64,000 nucleotides of DNA from contig NZ_JAKGBW010000009.1 of the NCBI RefSeq assembly GCF_021556485.1, forward strand, positions 1 through 64,000, given 5' to 3'. The DNA is from Oceanobacillus alkalisoli (GTDB lineage: Bacteria; Bacillota; Bacilli; Bacillales; Amphibacillaceae). The position numbers were made by a program, and so were the translations under genes. Positions 17,313-28,063 of the stretch are shown here, piece after piece. Within the stretch, counting starts at the first letter, position 1. Every line of letters begins with the position of its first letter. The notes below the pieces were generated by a model. The model was not told the origin of the DNA. It made no database searches and saw only the letters and a program-made list of their open reading frames with translations.

Positions 17313-17350
17313 AAAAAAAGACTCCAACCGTCGTTAAGACGATTAGAGTC
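17313..17350 (-). terminator. Terminator of the giant adhesin gene
   Basis: On the minus strand GGACTC and GAGTC arms, with an inner CGTC/GACG pairing, are followed by TTTTTTT. It starts about 13 bases after the adhesin stop codon. Confidence 0.85.
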
Positions 17351-17362
17351 CTTTTTGTTTGT

Positions 17363-20300
17363 TTATGCAGCTTTTCTACGGCGGTAAATTGTAATCGCGA
17401 TTGCTAATACAATTAAGCCGATTCCGATTGCTAACAGGTTAAAGATGTTTGTCGCTGTTTTCGGAAGCTTGCTTCCTTTTCCAGGGTCTAAATCTTTACT
17501 GTCCACACCCGCTAATGTTTCTGTATCCTCTTTATCAACTGGTGTGCTCGGAGTTTTATCTTTATCTTTTTCATCTCCGCTTATCGGATCTTCTCCGCCT
17601 TCATCAACTTCTACGGTATACGTGTTCGTAATATTATAGCCATTGATTGTTGTTTCGTAACCTTCTACTGCTTCTTCTTCAATGGTATAAACATAAGCTG
17701 CACCTACTTCGTCAAACGCCGGAAGATCTGTAAAGCTGTATTTCCAGTCATCTGCCACTGTTACTTCTTCCGTATCAATGACGACATCATTTTGTAAAAG
17801 ATGGACGGTGATGGATTCTGGACGAACTTCCTCGCTGTCACCAACCCATGTTTTCACACCTTCTACATCAATCGTACCTACTCGAAGGTTCGTCATGTTA
17901 TAACCATCAATGATAGTTTCATAACCTTCTACCGGTACTTCTTCAACCGTGTAGGTGATCTCTTCACCAGCGCTATACTTCGGCAAGTCTGTAAACTGGT
18001 AGCTCCAGTCATCTGCCTCCGTCACATTCGTGCTCGTAAGAACTTCACCATTTGCCAAGAGATTAACTGTAATCTCTTCCGGTCGATCATTCGTTTCGTT
18101 GTCACCATCGAGCCACGTCTTCTCACCGGAAACGTCCATAGTTTCTGGTGTGTAGCTGTTTGTAATGATGAGATTGCCATGATTTTCATCATTGATTTCC
18201 GTTACATAATCTGCTGCTTCTGTTAACTCAATTACGGAATAGACGATTGTTTCGCCCGCTGCTTTCTCATCAAGCGCTGTCCATGTATATGTCCAGTTAT
18301 TCGCTGCTGATAATTCAACAGGGTCCCCAATCGGATCATCATTTGCCGTTAACTGTACCTCGATAGCATCAAGTCGTTTGCCATCTTGGTTATTCGCATC
18401 ATCCCACTGTTTTGTTACGGTTACGGCTGTCTCGCCTGGTGTGTAATGGTTCGTAATATCATAACCATCGATTTCCTGCGAGTAATCTGCGACCGTATTT
18501 TCTGTAATGGTGTACTTAATTTCTACACCATTTTCGTATTTCGGTAAGTCACTGAACTCGTAGCTCCAGTCATTTTCTGCGGTTACTTCTATAGAATCAA
18601 CGAGTTCGCCATTCGCTAAAAGATTGACCGTGATGGAATCTGGCCGTACACCATCTTGGTCGTTCTCGTCATTCCACGTTTTCGTGCCAGAAACGTCTAC
18701 AACTTCCGGTTCGTGAATATTTGTAATATCGAATCCGGAAATTTCCGTTTCATAGCCTTCTACCGGAACTTCAGTGATCGTGTACTCAATTTCTGTGCCT
18801 TCACTATATTTCGGTAAATCTGTAAAACTATATCTCCAGTCGTCTGCTTCCGTCACTTCAACGGATGCAATAAACTCACCGTCACCATATAAATTCACCG
18901 TGATAGTGTCTGGGCGAATACCGTCTTGGTTATCCGCATCATCCCACGTCTTCTCACCGGAAACTTCTATAACTTCTGGCGTATAAGCATTCGTGATGAT
19001 GATATTTCCATGATCTGCGTCATTTACTGCCGTGTCATACTCTGGCACTTCCGTAAGTTCGATGACAGAGTAGATGATTGTTTCACCTGCCGCTTTTTCG
19101 TCGAGTTCTGTCCATGTGTATGTCCAGTTGTTCTCTTCTGATAGTTTAACAGGATCACCTACCGGATCGCCGTTTGCTGTTAATTGTACTTCGATTGCAT
19201 CAAGTCGCTTGCCATCTTGGTTACCCGCATCATCCCAATGTTTTGTTACAGATACTGCTGTCTCGCCTGGTGTGTAGTGGTTCGTAATATCGTAACGATC
19301 GATTTCTTGCGAGTAATCTGTGACCGTGTTTTCCGTTATAGTGTACTTGATTTCCTTGCCATTCTCGTATTTCGGCAGATCTATGAAGCTATAGCTCCAA
19401 TCGTCTTCTGCTGATACTTCGACAGAATCAACTGGCTCACCATTTGCTAAAAGATTGACCATAATCGAGTCTGGACGAATCCCATCTTGGTTATTTGCAT
19501 CTTTCCACGTCTTCTCACCAGAAACTTCTATAACTTCTGGGGTATAGGAATTCGTAATAACGATGCTGCCATGATTTTCATCATTTATTTCTGTATCATA
19601 CTCCGGTACCTCTGTTAATTCTTCCACCGAGTAAACAATTGCTTCGCCTGCTGCTTTCTCATCAAGTTCTGTCCATGTATGTGTCCAGTTATTCGCTTCT
19701 GATAATTCAACTGGGTCACCTACCGGATCGCCATTTGCTGTTAACCGAACTTCAATCACTTCGAGACGCTTGCCGTCTTGGTTAGCGGCATCATCCCAAT
19801 GTTTTGTTACGGTTACTGCAGTCTCGCCTGGTGTGTAGTGGTTCGTAATATCGTAACCATTGATTTCTTGTGAGTAATCTTTGACTGTATTTTCGGTTAC
19901 CGTATACTTTATTTCCTTGCCATTCTCGTATTTTGGTAGATCCGTGAAACTGTAGTTCCAGTTATCTTCTGCTGATACTTCGACGGAATCAACTGGCTCA
20001 CCATTTGCTAAAAGATTGACCGTGATTGAGTCTGGACGGATGCCATCTTGGTTGTCACCGTCATTCCAGGTTTTCGTGCCGGTTACTTCGGTTAGTTCTG
20101 GTGTGTGGCTGTTTGTGATATTGAAGCCGTTGATTATGGTGTCATAGCCTTCTACAGGTTGCTCCGTAATCGTATAGACGATTTCTTCACCAGCTTCGTA
20201 TTTCGGCAAGTTATCGAAATGGTAACTCCAATTAGTTTCTTCGGTTACATCTACAGAATCAACTTTTTCATCATTTGCAACTAGGTTCACTGTAATGGAT

Positions 20301-23300
20301 GCAGGACGGATACCGTCTTGGTTATCAGCGTCATCCCATGTTTTCGTGCCAGCTACTTCTGTTGTTTCTGGTGTGTAACTGTTTGTAATGTTGAAGCCAT
20401 TGATTGTTGTGTTATAGCCTTCTACAACATCTTCTGTAATCGTGTAGGTTATTTTTTCGCCTGCTTCAAATTTCGGTAAGTTATCAAAGCTGTATTCCCA
20501 GTTGTCATCTGCTGTTACTTCTACAGAATCAATTGCTTCCTCATCTCCATTTGCATGAAGATTTACTGTAATGGACGCTGGACGAATACCGTCTTGGTTA
20601 TCCGCGTCATCCCATGTTTTCGTGCCATTTAATTCGATTACTTCAGGTGTGTGTGTATTCGTTAGGTCGAATCCATCCACCGATGCTTCATAGCCTTCCA
20701 CTGCATCTTCCGTAATCGTGTAAGCTATCTCTTCACCTGCTTCGTATTTCGGCAAGTTGTTGAACTGATAGCTCCAATCCTCTTCTGCGGTTACTTCTAC
20801 GGATTTAATTGGATTGCCATTTGATAACAAGTTTACTGTAATGGATTCAGGACGAATACCGTCTTGGTTATCCGCATCATCCCAAGTCTTCGTTCCAGCT
20901 ACTTCTGTTGTTTCTGGTGTGTAGCTATTTGTAATGATGATGTTGCCATGGTTTTCATCGTTTACACTTGTTTCATATTCTGGTAATTCGGTAACTTCAA
21001 CAACGGAATAAACAATTGATTCACCTGCAGCCTTTTCATCTAGTTCCGTCCAAGTGTGTGTCCAGTTGTTATCCTCAGAAAGCTCTACCGGTTCGCCTTG
21101 GTCGTCCCCATCAGCTGTTAGTTGAACTTCAATCGTTTCTGGGCGGATACCATCTTGGTTGTTGGCGTCATCCCAGTCTTTCGTTACGGTTACTGCTGTT
21201 TCACCTGGTGTGTATTCATTCGTGATATCGAATCCATCGATGGTTTGCGTGTAATCTTCTACTGTATTTTCTGTAATGGTGTAGACAATTTCTTCTCCTG
21301 CTTCAAATTTCGGTAAATCTGTGAAGCTATAGGACCAATTATCTTCTTCCGTTACATTAGTAGAAGCAACTTGCTCGCCATCTGCCAACAGGTTTACTGT
21401 GATTGTGTCTGGACGGATGCCGTCTTGGTTATCTGCATCATCCCACGTTTTCGTGCCGTTTACATCGATTACTTCAGGTGTATGAGTGTTCGTAATATCG
21501 AATCCGTCTATCTCAGTTTCGTATCCTTCAACCTCATCCTCTGTAATCGTGTAAGTTATTTCTTCACCTGCTTCGTATTTCGGCAGGTTATTGAAGTTGT
21601 AGCTCCAATCGTCTGCTTCTGTTACATCAACTGACTTAACAAAGTCGTCATTTGCAAATAAGTTTACTGTAATTGTTGTTGGACGGATGCCATCTTGATT
21701 GTCCGCATCATCCCATGTTTTCGTACCGGAAATATTGATTTCTTCAGGTGTATGATTATTCGTTAAGATGAGATTGCCATGATCTTCATCGTTTACCGTC
21801 ATTTCATACCCTTCTGGTACATTGAGTTCTTCAACAGAATATTTAATCGGTTCACCATCCGCATTTAGCGGCAGACCTTCCCAAGTGTACGTCCATCCAT
21901 CTTCTGCATGGATTTCGACTGGGTCTCCTGTTGGTTCGTCATTTGCTAATAACTGAACTTCGATACTTTCTGGGCGGACACCATCTTGGTTCTCGGCATC
22001 GTTCCAATTTTTTGTTACGGTTGCTGTTGTTTCATCTGGCGTGTAAGAGTTTGTTACTACAAATCCATTCTCATCCGGTTGAACTGAAGTAGAGTATTCT
22101 AGAACAGTGTTTTCCGTTAGACTGTAGTTAATCTTCGTGCCATTTTCGTAGACTGGAAGGTTTTTAAATGTATGCTCCCAATCTCCCGCTTCGTTTAGTA
22201 CCGCTTGCCTTTCAATTTCTCCATCAGCAAGAAGGGTTACTGTTACGTTGTTTGGACGAACGCGGTCTCTATCGTCATCATCATCCCAAACCTTTTTAAC
22301 AGGGATTTCTGTTACTTCTGGTGTGTAGTTATTGGTAATGATGATATTGCCGTGGTCGTTATCATTAATAGATGATGTATAGCCTTCTGGAACATTTACT
22401 TCTTCCACGGAATAATCAATTGGTTTACCATCCGCATTTAAATCTAGTTCATCCCAAGTATATGTCCAATTATTTTCTTCTGATAATGTTTGTGTGTCGC
22501 CAATCGCTTCACCATCAGCTGTTAATTGAACGTCAATGCTTTCTGGACGTTTATTATCTTGGTTGTTTACATCGTTCCAACCCTTTGTTACGGTTACGCT
22601 TGTTTCTTCAGGTGTGTAACTATTCGTGATAACAAATCCATTTTCATTGTTTGGATCCGACTTAATGTCAGGAGTGTAGCCTTCCACATTATTTTCTGTC
22701 ACTCGGTAGGTAATTTTTTCTCCATTTTCATAGACTGGCAGATTTGTGAATGTGTGATTCCATTCATTCTCTTCATCTAAAACAGTTGTTTTAACAACTT
22801 CTCCATTACCTAATAGATTGACAGTTACGCCACTTGGGCGATTGCCATCTTGGTTGTCTGCATCATCCCATTCTTTATTTACAGCTATTTCCGTTGTTTC
22901 TGGTTCGTAACTGTTCGTGATTATAATGTTTCCATGATCATTATCATTTACACTTTCAGTATAACCTTCTGGAACATCAACTTCTTCAACTGTATACTCA
23001 ATTGGTTCACCATTTTTATTAGCAGGTAAATTAGACCATGTATAAGTCCAATCTGATTGGTCTACTGTTACAGAGTCCCCGTGTGGCTCACCGTTTGCTA
23101 GAAGTTGTAATTGAATTTCAGTCGGACGGTTACCATCTCGGTTATTGTCATCATCCCAAGATTTCGTCACGGTTACGGATGTTTCTTCTGGTGTATAGTT
23201 GTTGGTTATTGTGTAAGCTGCTTCTTCTTCTGTTCCAGTAGATTCAACATCTGTTGAATAATGAGTTACAGCATCTTCCGTGATAGTATATTTGATTTCA

Positions 23301-26300
23301 CGACCATCTTCATAGACCGGAAGATCCGTAAATAGGTATTGCCACTCATTATCTTTATTTAGAACAGTTTGTCGTTCTATTTCCCCGTCAGCTAATAGGT
23401 TTACTGTAACATTGTTTGGACGGACGTTATCTTGGTTTTCTTCGTCATTCCAGACTTTGTTTACTGCGATTTCTGTTGTTTCTGGTTCGTAGGAGTTTGT
23501 GATGGTTATTTCACCATTGTTTCCAACTTCGGATGTAGACTCATAATCTTCAGGAACATTGATTTCTTCAACAGAGTACTCAATTAGGTTCCCATTAGAA
23601 TGATATTCATCTAAATCTGTCCAAGTATATGACCATTCATTATCAACTGAAAGTATTTCTACGGCATCGTCAATTGCTTCACCATCAGCTGTTAATTGAA
23701 CTTCAATACTCCCTGGGCGGTGACCATCTTGGTTATTCTCATCATCCCACTCTTTTGTTACTGAAATATCTGTTTTCATTTTAGTGTTTGTAAACTCTAC
23801 TTCATAAACATGTTCTTCAGTGCCATATGGTTCAGTGACATCAATTGTTTTCTCTTCTTCATCAATAATATACCCTGTAGGCGCCTCTACCTCTTTCAGA
23901 TAGTAAGTTCTAAGCGGTAAGTTTCCAATTTCCAGAATACCATTCTCTGTCGTAAACTCTTCACCAAATTGAACTCTTTCTCCATTAAGGTCGAATTCAA
24001 GTATAAATGTAGCTTCGTTGTTTTCAATTACTTGATTGTCTTCAGCATCTAACTTCGTAACCCTGAACGCGCCTCTTTCAGGATTAAACTCGCCGTCTAC
24101 CCATGAGAATTCCCTAGCGTTTAGCTGTTCAGTTGTTACGTTTTCTTCCTCAATACCAGTACCTTCAAAAGAAACTGTATTATTAACTTCACCATCTGTT
24201 TCGGTTACAACCGTTGTGTAGTTTAATACTAGTGTTTCTTCCAAATCAAATAGAAGTTCTATAGCTAATGTTGTTTCCCCATCCTCATTTATTTCTACAT
24301 CAAGAGAGTAATCTTCCCCCTCTTCAAAAACAGTGCCGTCAATTGTTGCAAGCTTTAAACTGTCTTCTACATAGACCAGTCCTGGACTGATTGTATCTAT
24401 GATTGCCACATCACGCAGAATAACAGATAAGCTTTCATTCAATGTAACTTGCCAATCAATTTCTTCTCCAGTGAAGACATCATTACCGTCAAGACCAACA
24501 GTTCCCTTTTTCAGGAAGTGATCATGTTTATCATAATTCACTGTTCCTTCATAAGGATAGTCATTATCACCAACTTTTACTGTTGCATTATTGGTGTAAT
24601 TTGGTTGTGAGATATTTGGAACGGTTGTTGTGAATTGTACGACATATCTTTCATCCACTTTAAAATCATCATTGAATGTTAACGTGAAGGAGTCACCATC
24701 ATAATTCACTGTATAGTTTTCATTACTTAAAACTTCATCTGTGATTGTTGTGTCGCCATTAGCAGCCACATTATAAACAGATACTACAACACTGCCTTCA
24801 TCGATTGTTCCTTCATAATCGAGCGTGTCTTCAATGACAACTCCAGTTCCAAGATCTTGCTGCTGGTAGTTCGTGTATAACTGCCATGCGATTTTTCTTT
24901 CCGAACCGCTTATCCAGCCATCAATCAGATTTTCATCTTCATTTTCATGGACCAATTGACCTTCTTTATATCCACTGTTCCATGAATCTTCTCTTACTGT
25001 TGTTTTTGCATCTCTACCTTCATCAAACTCTGTTTGCTCAGTTTTACCTGTAAATTGAGCATGGTTCTCATAAACTCTATCTTGACCTTCTCCGCCAACA
25101 TGCGGGTCTAAGGTGTTCCCGTCAACATCAAGTTGTGGGTCATAAGAAGTTTGATAGGATATCTCCATCTGCGCATTCAATGGTAAAAGTTCATTGTCAA
25201 ATTGGATTATGAAACCTTTATGGTAGCCAGTTTCTCCATCTTCTTCGTTTCGTGTTAATGTAAAGCCTTCTTCAACTTCTTTTCCATCAACTGTTATTTC
25301 TAATGTATCAGGAAGTAAAATCATTCCTTTATTCGGGAATGTATCAGCAATCGTCAACTCTGTGATTGCTTCTCTAATCGGATTAACTGTTAAATTCCAA
25401 TCGATTGTCTTTTCATTATAGTTGATACCTGCGAAATCTTTGGCAAAGCTATTGGCTGGCGGATAAATAACATCATTATCCTCAGGTTTATCTTCTCCAA
25501 TACCATCGCCATCTAATGATGCTTTATTGTCAAACTCATCAATTGTGAATTTTTCAATTGTCGTTGTATACGTTATTGTGATTGTTTCTGTTCCAATATT
25601 CCCCAAGTCAATTTGAATATTTTGTCCATTGACTGATACGTTGTTTGCTTTGTATGGCTCATCATCTTCACCTGTAATGACAATATCGCCTTCATCGATG
25701 CTTAAACCTTCAGGTATGACATCATTTACTACGACATTATCTAATGGATGTTTAGCATTGTTCACTTCAACTGTCCAAGTAAGTGTATTATTGTCGTAAT
25801 CTACATTGGATGCTCCTGATTTTTCAAGAAGCGTGTCTCTCCAATGGTCAACAGTTGTTTCAGCTTCACCAATTTTAATGTTCCCATCATATAACTCCGT
25901 TTGATTGGTAAATTGGTTATGATGCTGATATTCGCCACCATTTACCACGGTCCAGTCAATATCTGTGCTGAATTCTATTTTATAGATTTCATTAGCATTT
26001 ACTTGGCCTAAATTAATCGGGAAGTCATCTGAATCTATCTGCACTCTTTCCCGATTTTGCCAGTTACTATCATAACGATAAACCTCAATAGAACCCTCTG
26101 ATAAAGACAGTTCGTCTGGAAGAATGTCATCTACAATTGCCTCATCAATTTCTCCACCTGACTCATTCACTATTATCTCCCAGTCAATTTGATGGTTCTC
26201 CCAATTATAAGAACCTTCTTTTTGAATAGGATTACTTCTTTCAAGTTTATCTACAGTCGCTTTTGCAGGTAATTCAGTATCTCCATAAGAGAATAATGCA

Positions 26301-27775
26301 TCATTTGTAAAGCTGTCGATTGTATAATCTTCTATCGTAGTTGTATATTGAATTCTATAACCCTGAAATGGTGCTATACTTTCAAAATCAATACTGAATT
26401 CATCTCCACTCACTTGTGGATTCGCTTCAACTCCAGCCCCAACATGTTTATCACCATTGATTCCAACTGTTAATTCATTAACAGCAAAATCTCTTGGTTC
26501 ACCTAAACCTTCTGGAAGAATGTCACGTAAAGTGGCCTCCGTTATTGGTTCTTCATGATCATTCATCACATCAATCGTCCAGGTTATTTCTCTTGCATCA
26601 CGTTCTCTGTCCGGATGACCTTCTTTTGTTATACCACTGATGTCACCACCTGGCCTTGCAATAACAGTGAATGTACTTTCTTGTTCATCATGAAATTGGA
26701 TTTCCTGTTCAATATTTCCCTGGAATTTTTCCAAGTTAAACTGTAGTTTTAATCCTACAACCCCGTTGTGCACTTCCTGGCCTTCAATATTTTCATTAAA
26801 TACAAATTGTAATTCACCATCAACAATGCTGTAAGTACCAACTTGAACACCCTCTACCATTATGGGCGCACTTGGGGTACTAACCTGTAGGAAAACATCT
26901 GGCAATTGCATGGTAGCAGTATCTCCAGCAAAAACATCAAGCCCGATTGTATCCCAAGTAAATTCAACTTGAACTTCAGTTCCATCACTTACATCAATGA
27001 CTTCTCCATCTTCAATTTTTTCTCCGTTAAGAGTCAGGCTTGAGAAAGTAAAGATATTCTCCTGTAACTCTGCGAAAGTGCTAACAGTTCTTTCTTTATC
27101 CTCTTTATCTTCTATCGATTTATCTTCTAATGCCTTTTCATCAGTATATTCTTCATTTTCTTCTTGCACTGGGGGATCCTCTTCGGAATTTTCCTCTTTA
27201 TCAATTTCCTCTGAAGATTCCTCGTCTTCCTCAGGAGTTTCTTCTACCTTATCAATCTCTTCTTCAGGTTTTGTTGTAGGTTTATCCTCATCTCCCTCTT
27301 CAGCAACTTCTTCTGAGCTCACATCTTCACTCTCCGGATGTGGTTGTGTCGCCTCTACAACAAATACTCCCTTCGAGTCTGGATATTCTTCCGTCGCCTC
27401 CTCGAAAGTTACCATTACCGTATTATTTATGGAGGCTTTGTATTCCCCAATATCCACCCCCTCTTCCGTAAGAAGTCTTCCTGTTTGATCTGCTTCAATT
27501 GACAGATCTTCAGAAAGTTGAAGTGAGTCCGTATTTCCTGGTTTAATCTCTAGATGTTCAATGGACCAATTAATTTGCACATCGACTAAATCAACGGTTC
27601 CATCTTCTGTATCTTGCTGTTCGCCTGTCTCTTCGGCTGAAATACCGGTAAAGACAGAGTCATTATAACCTGCTGCAAAAATCTGGCTCGGATAAGCAAA
27701 GCTGCTTAGCAAGGTTTGGAACAGCAACATTACTGCGAACAATACACTGATTCTACTGCCCATTTTCCTAGACAT
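17363..27775 (-). CDS. Giant LPXTG-anchored surface protein with 22 CnaB repeats
   Basis: A roughly 3,470-residue secreted, wall-anchored protein. Order: YSIRK-less signal peptide (ISVLFAVMLLFQTLLSSFAYPSQIFAAG); an extremely acidic Glu-rich stretch (about residues 85-235); about 950 residues of Ig-like adhesin modules related to collagen-binding and SdrG-type domains; a SpaA-like domain (RVTKLDAEDN, LKEVEAPTGYIIDEE); 22 CnaB domains of about 93 residues; an acidic linker; and the sorting signal LPKTA (17453-17467), hydrophobic helix and RRRKAA tail. CnaB units carry a Lys in TKxWDD, Glu in Y(T/S)xxE and Asn in xITN, the residues that form intramolecular isopeptide bonds. The start at 27775 has AAGGGG eight bases upstream; earlier in-frame starts lack one. 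A surface stalk adhesin is the likely role; ligand unknown. No sortase is in the window. Confidence 0.93.
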   Translation of the reverse strand: MSRKMGSRISVLFAVMLLFQTLLSSFAYPSQIFAAGYNDSVFTGISAEETGEQQDTEDGTVDLVDVQINWSIEHLEIKPGNTDSLQLSEDLSIEADQTGRLLTEEGVDIGEYKASINNTVMVTFEEATEEYPDSKGVFVVEATQPHPESEDVSSEEVAEEGDEDKPTTKPEEEIDKVEETPEEDEESSEEIDKEENSEEDPPVQEENEEYTDEKALEDKSIEDKEDKERTVSTFAELQENIFTFSSLTLNGEKIEDGEVIDVSDGTEVQVEFTWDTIGLDVFAGDTATMQLPDVFLQVSTPSAPIMVEGVQVGTYSIVDGELQFVFNENIEGQEVHNGVVGLKLQFNLEKFQGNIEQEIQFHDEQESTFTVIARPGGDISGITKEGHPDRERDAREITWTIDVMNDHEEPITEATLRDILPEGLGEPRDFAVNELTVGINGDKHVGAGVEANPQVSGDEFSIDFESIAPFQGYRIQYTTTIEDYTIDSFTNDALFSYGDTELPAKATVDKLERSNPIQKEGSYNWENHQIDWEIIVNESGGEIDEAIVDDILPDELSLSEGSIEVYRYDSNWQNRERVQIDSDDFPINLGQVNANEIYKIEFSTDIDWTVVNGGEYQHHNQFTNQTELYDGNIKIGEAETTVDHWRDTLLEKSGASNVDYDNNTLTWTVEVNNAKHPLDNVVVNDVIPEGLSIDEGDIVITGEDDEPYKANNVSVNGQNIQIDLGNIGTETITITYTTTIEKFTIDEFDNKASLDGDGIGEDKPEDNDVIYPPANSFAKDFAGINYNEKTIDWNLTVNPIREAITELTIADTFPNKGMILLPDTLEITVDGKEVEEGFTLTRNEEDGETGYHKGFIIQFDNELLPLNAQMEISYQTSYDPQLDVDGNTLDPHVGGEGQDRVYENHAQFTGKTEQTEFDEGRDAKTTVREDSWNSGYKEGQLVHENEDENLIDGWISGSERKIAWQLYTNYQQQDLGTGVVIEDTLDYEGTIDEGSVVVSVYNVAANGDTTITDEVLSNENYTVNYDGDSFTLTFNDDFKVDERYVVQFTTTVPNISQPNYTNNATVKVGDNDYPYEGTVNYDKHDHFLKKGTVGLDGNDVFTGEEIDWQVTLNESLSVILRDVAIIDTISPGLVYVEDSLKLATIDGTVFEEGEDYSLDVEINEDGETTLAIELLFDLEETLVLNYTTVVTETDGEVNNTVSFEGTGIEEENVTTEQLNAREFSWVDGEFNPERGAFRVTKLDAEDNQVIENNEATFILEFDLNGERVQFGEEFTTENGILEIGNLPLRTYYLKEVEAPTGYIIDEEEKTIDVTEPYGTEEHVYEVEFTNTKMKTDISVTKEWDDENNQDGHRPGSIEVQLTADGEAIDDAVEILSVDNEWSYTWTDLDEYHSNGNLIEYSVEEINVPEDYESTSEVGNNGEITITNSYEPETTEIAVNKVWNDEENQDNVRPNNVTVNLLADGEIERQTVLNKDNEWQYLFTDLPVYEDGREIKYTITEDAVTHYSTDVESTGTEEEAAYTITNNYTPEETSVTVTKSWDDDNNRDGNRPTEIQLQLLANGEPHGDSVTVDQSDWTYTWSNLPANKNGEPIEYTVEEVDVPEGYTESVNDNDHGNIIITNSYEPETTEIAVNKEWDDADNQDGNRPSGVTVNLLGNGEVVKTTVLDEENEWNHTFTNLPVYENGEKITYRVTENNVEGYTPDIKSDPNNENGFVITNSYTPEETSVTVTKGWNDVNNQDNKRPESIDVQLTADGEAIGDTQTLSEENNWTYTWDELDLNADGKPIDYSVEEVNVPEGYTSSINDNDHGNIIITNNYTPEVTEIPVKKVWDDDDDRDRVRPNNVTVTLLADGEIERQAVLNEAGDWEHTFKNLPVYENGTKINYSLTENTVLEYSTSVQPDENGFVVTNSYTPDETTATVTKNWNDAENQDGVRPESIEVQLLANDEPTGDPVEIHAEDGWTYTWEGLPLNADGEPIKYSVEELNVPEGYEMTVNDEDHGNLILTNNHTPEEINISGTKTWDDADNQDGIRPTTITVNLFANDDFVKSVDVTEADDWSYNFNNLPKYEAGEEITYTITEDEVEGYETEIDGFDITNTHTPEVIDVNGTKTWDDADNQDGIRPDTITVNLLADGEQVASTNVTEEDNWSYSFTDLPKFEAGEEIVYTITENTVEDYTQTIDGFDITNEYTPGETAVTVTKDWDDANNQDGIRPETIEVQLTADGDDQGEPVELSEDNNWTHTWTELDEKAAGESIVYSVVEVTELPEYETSVNDENHGNIIITNSYTPETTEVAGTKTWDDADNQDGIRPESITVNLLSNGNPIKSVEVTAEEDWSYQFNNLPKYEAGEEIAYTITEDAVEGYEASVDGFDLTNTHTPEVIELNGTKTWDDADNQDGIRPASITVNLHANGDEEAIDSVEVTADDNWEYSFDNLPKFEAGEKITYTITEDVVEGYNTTINGFNITNSYTPETTEVAGTKTWDDADNQDGIRPASITVNLVANDEKVDSVDVTEETNWSYHFDNLPKYEAGEEIVYTITEQPVEGYDTIINGFNITNSHTPELTEVTGTKTWNDGDNQDGIRPDSITVNLLANGEPVDSVEVSAEDNWNYSFTDLPKYENGKEIKYTVTENTVKDYSQEINGYDITNHYTPGETAVTVTKHWDDAANQDGKRLEVIEVRLTANGDPVGDPVELSEANNWTHTWTELDEKAAGEAIVYSVEELTEVPEYDTEINDENHGSIVITNSYTPEVIEVSGEKTWKDANNQDGIRPDSIMVNLLANGEPVDSVEVSAEDDWSYSFIDLPKYENGKEIKYTITENTVTDYSQEIDRYDITNHYTPGETAVSVTKHWDDAGNQDGKRLDAIEVQLTANGDPVGDPVKLSEENNWTYTWTELDEKAAGETIIYSVIELTEVPEYDTAVNDADHGNIIITNAYTPEVIEVSGEKTWDDADNQDGIRPDTITVNLYGDGEFIASVEVTEADDWRYSFTDLPKYSEGTEIEYTITEVPVEGYETEISGFDITNIHEPEVVDVSGTKTWNDENDQDGVRPDSITVNLLANGELVDSIEVTAENDWSYEFSDLPKYENGVEIKYTITENTVADYSQEIDGYDITNHYTPGETAVTVTKQWDDANNQDGKRLDAIEVQLTANDDPIGDPVELSAANNWTYTWTALDEKAAGETIVYSVIELTEAADYVTEINDENHGNLIITNSYTPETMDVSGEKTWLDGDNETNDRPEEITVNLLANGEVLTSTNVTEADDWSYQFTDLPKYSAGEEITYTVEEVPVEGYETIIDGYNMTNLRVGTIDVEGVKTWVGDSEEVRPESITVHLLQNDVVIDTEEVTVADDWKYSFTDLPAFDEVGAAYVYTIEEEAVEGYETTINGYNITNTYTVEVDEGGEDPISGDEKDKDKTPSTPVDKEDTETLAGVDSKDLDPGKGSKLPKTATNIFNLLAIGIGLIVLAIAITIYRRRKAA
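17610..23775 (-). repeat. Tandem CnaB-encoding repeat array
   Basis: About 6.2 kb encodes 22 consecutive CnaB units. Two types recur: A-type (VTKxWDD, IEVQLTANG, ending DENHGNIIITNSY) and B-type (GTKTWDD, ITVNLLANG, ending GFDITNTHTPE). A-type units number 1, 3, 5, 7, 10, 15, 17 and 20 in order. Higher-order near-duplicates are visible at DNA level around 18430, 19260 and 19830, each beginning with the same TVTKHWDD-type unit. The downstream (C-terminal) units are more alike than the N-terminal ones, suggesting recent expansion there. Long-read support would be needed to trust the copy number. Confidence 0.9.
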
Positions 27776-28028
27776 TCCTCGTACCCCTTTCCTTTCCATT
27801 CGTTTTTCACCAAACCTAAGTATATGTATGCTTTCTAAACAAAAACTATACAAATCATCATAATTTCCATTCAAAAACCCAAAATACAGGTATAAAGACC
27901 TATTCGGAATATGATAATTATAGGAGAAGTCTCTAACTTTTTAAGATGTAATATGACAAATATCATGTCTACAGAAAAAAAAGCGCTAACCCCTTCCCAG
28001 AGCCAGCACCCAGAGCTTTTAAGACCAT

Positions 28029-28060
28029 AAAAAAAGAGCCTATACCCACGTATACGGCTC
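28029..28060 (-). terminator. Terminator of the YiiX-like gene
   Basis: On the minus strand GAGCCGTATAC and GGTATAGGCTC arms around a tight loop are followed by TTTTTTT. It lies immediately after the stop at 28064. Confidence 0.88.
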
Positions 28061-28063
28061 CCA

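Noticed and set aside
17610-23775. CnaB-coding repeats read as a CRISPR or satellite array
   Set aside because: The repeats lie in one frame, encode clear CnaB motifs and differ by codon-level changes with no short spacer pattern.
27776-28063. Riboswitch or clear promoter ahead of the giant adhesin
   Set aside because: A TATAAT and a direct repeat (CCCAGAGC) are visible, but no -35 or known RNA motif supports a call.
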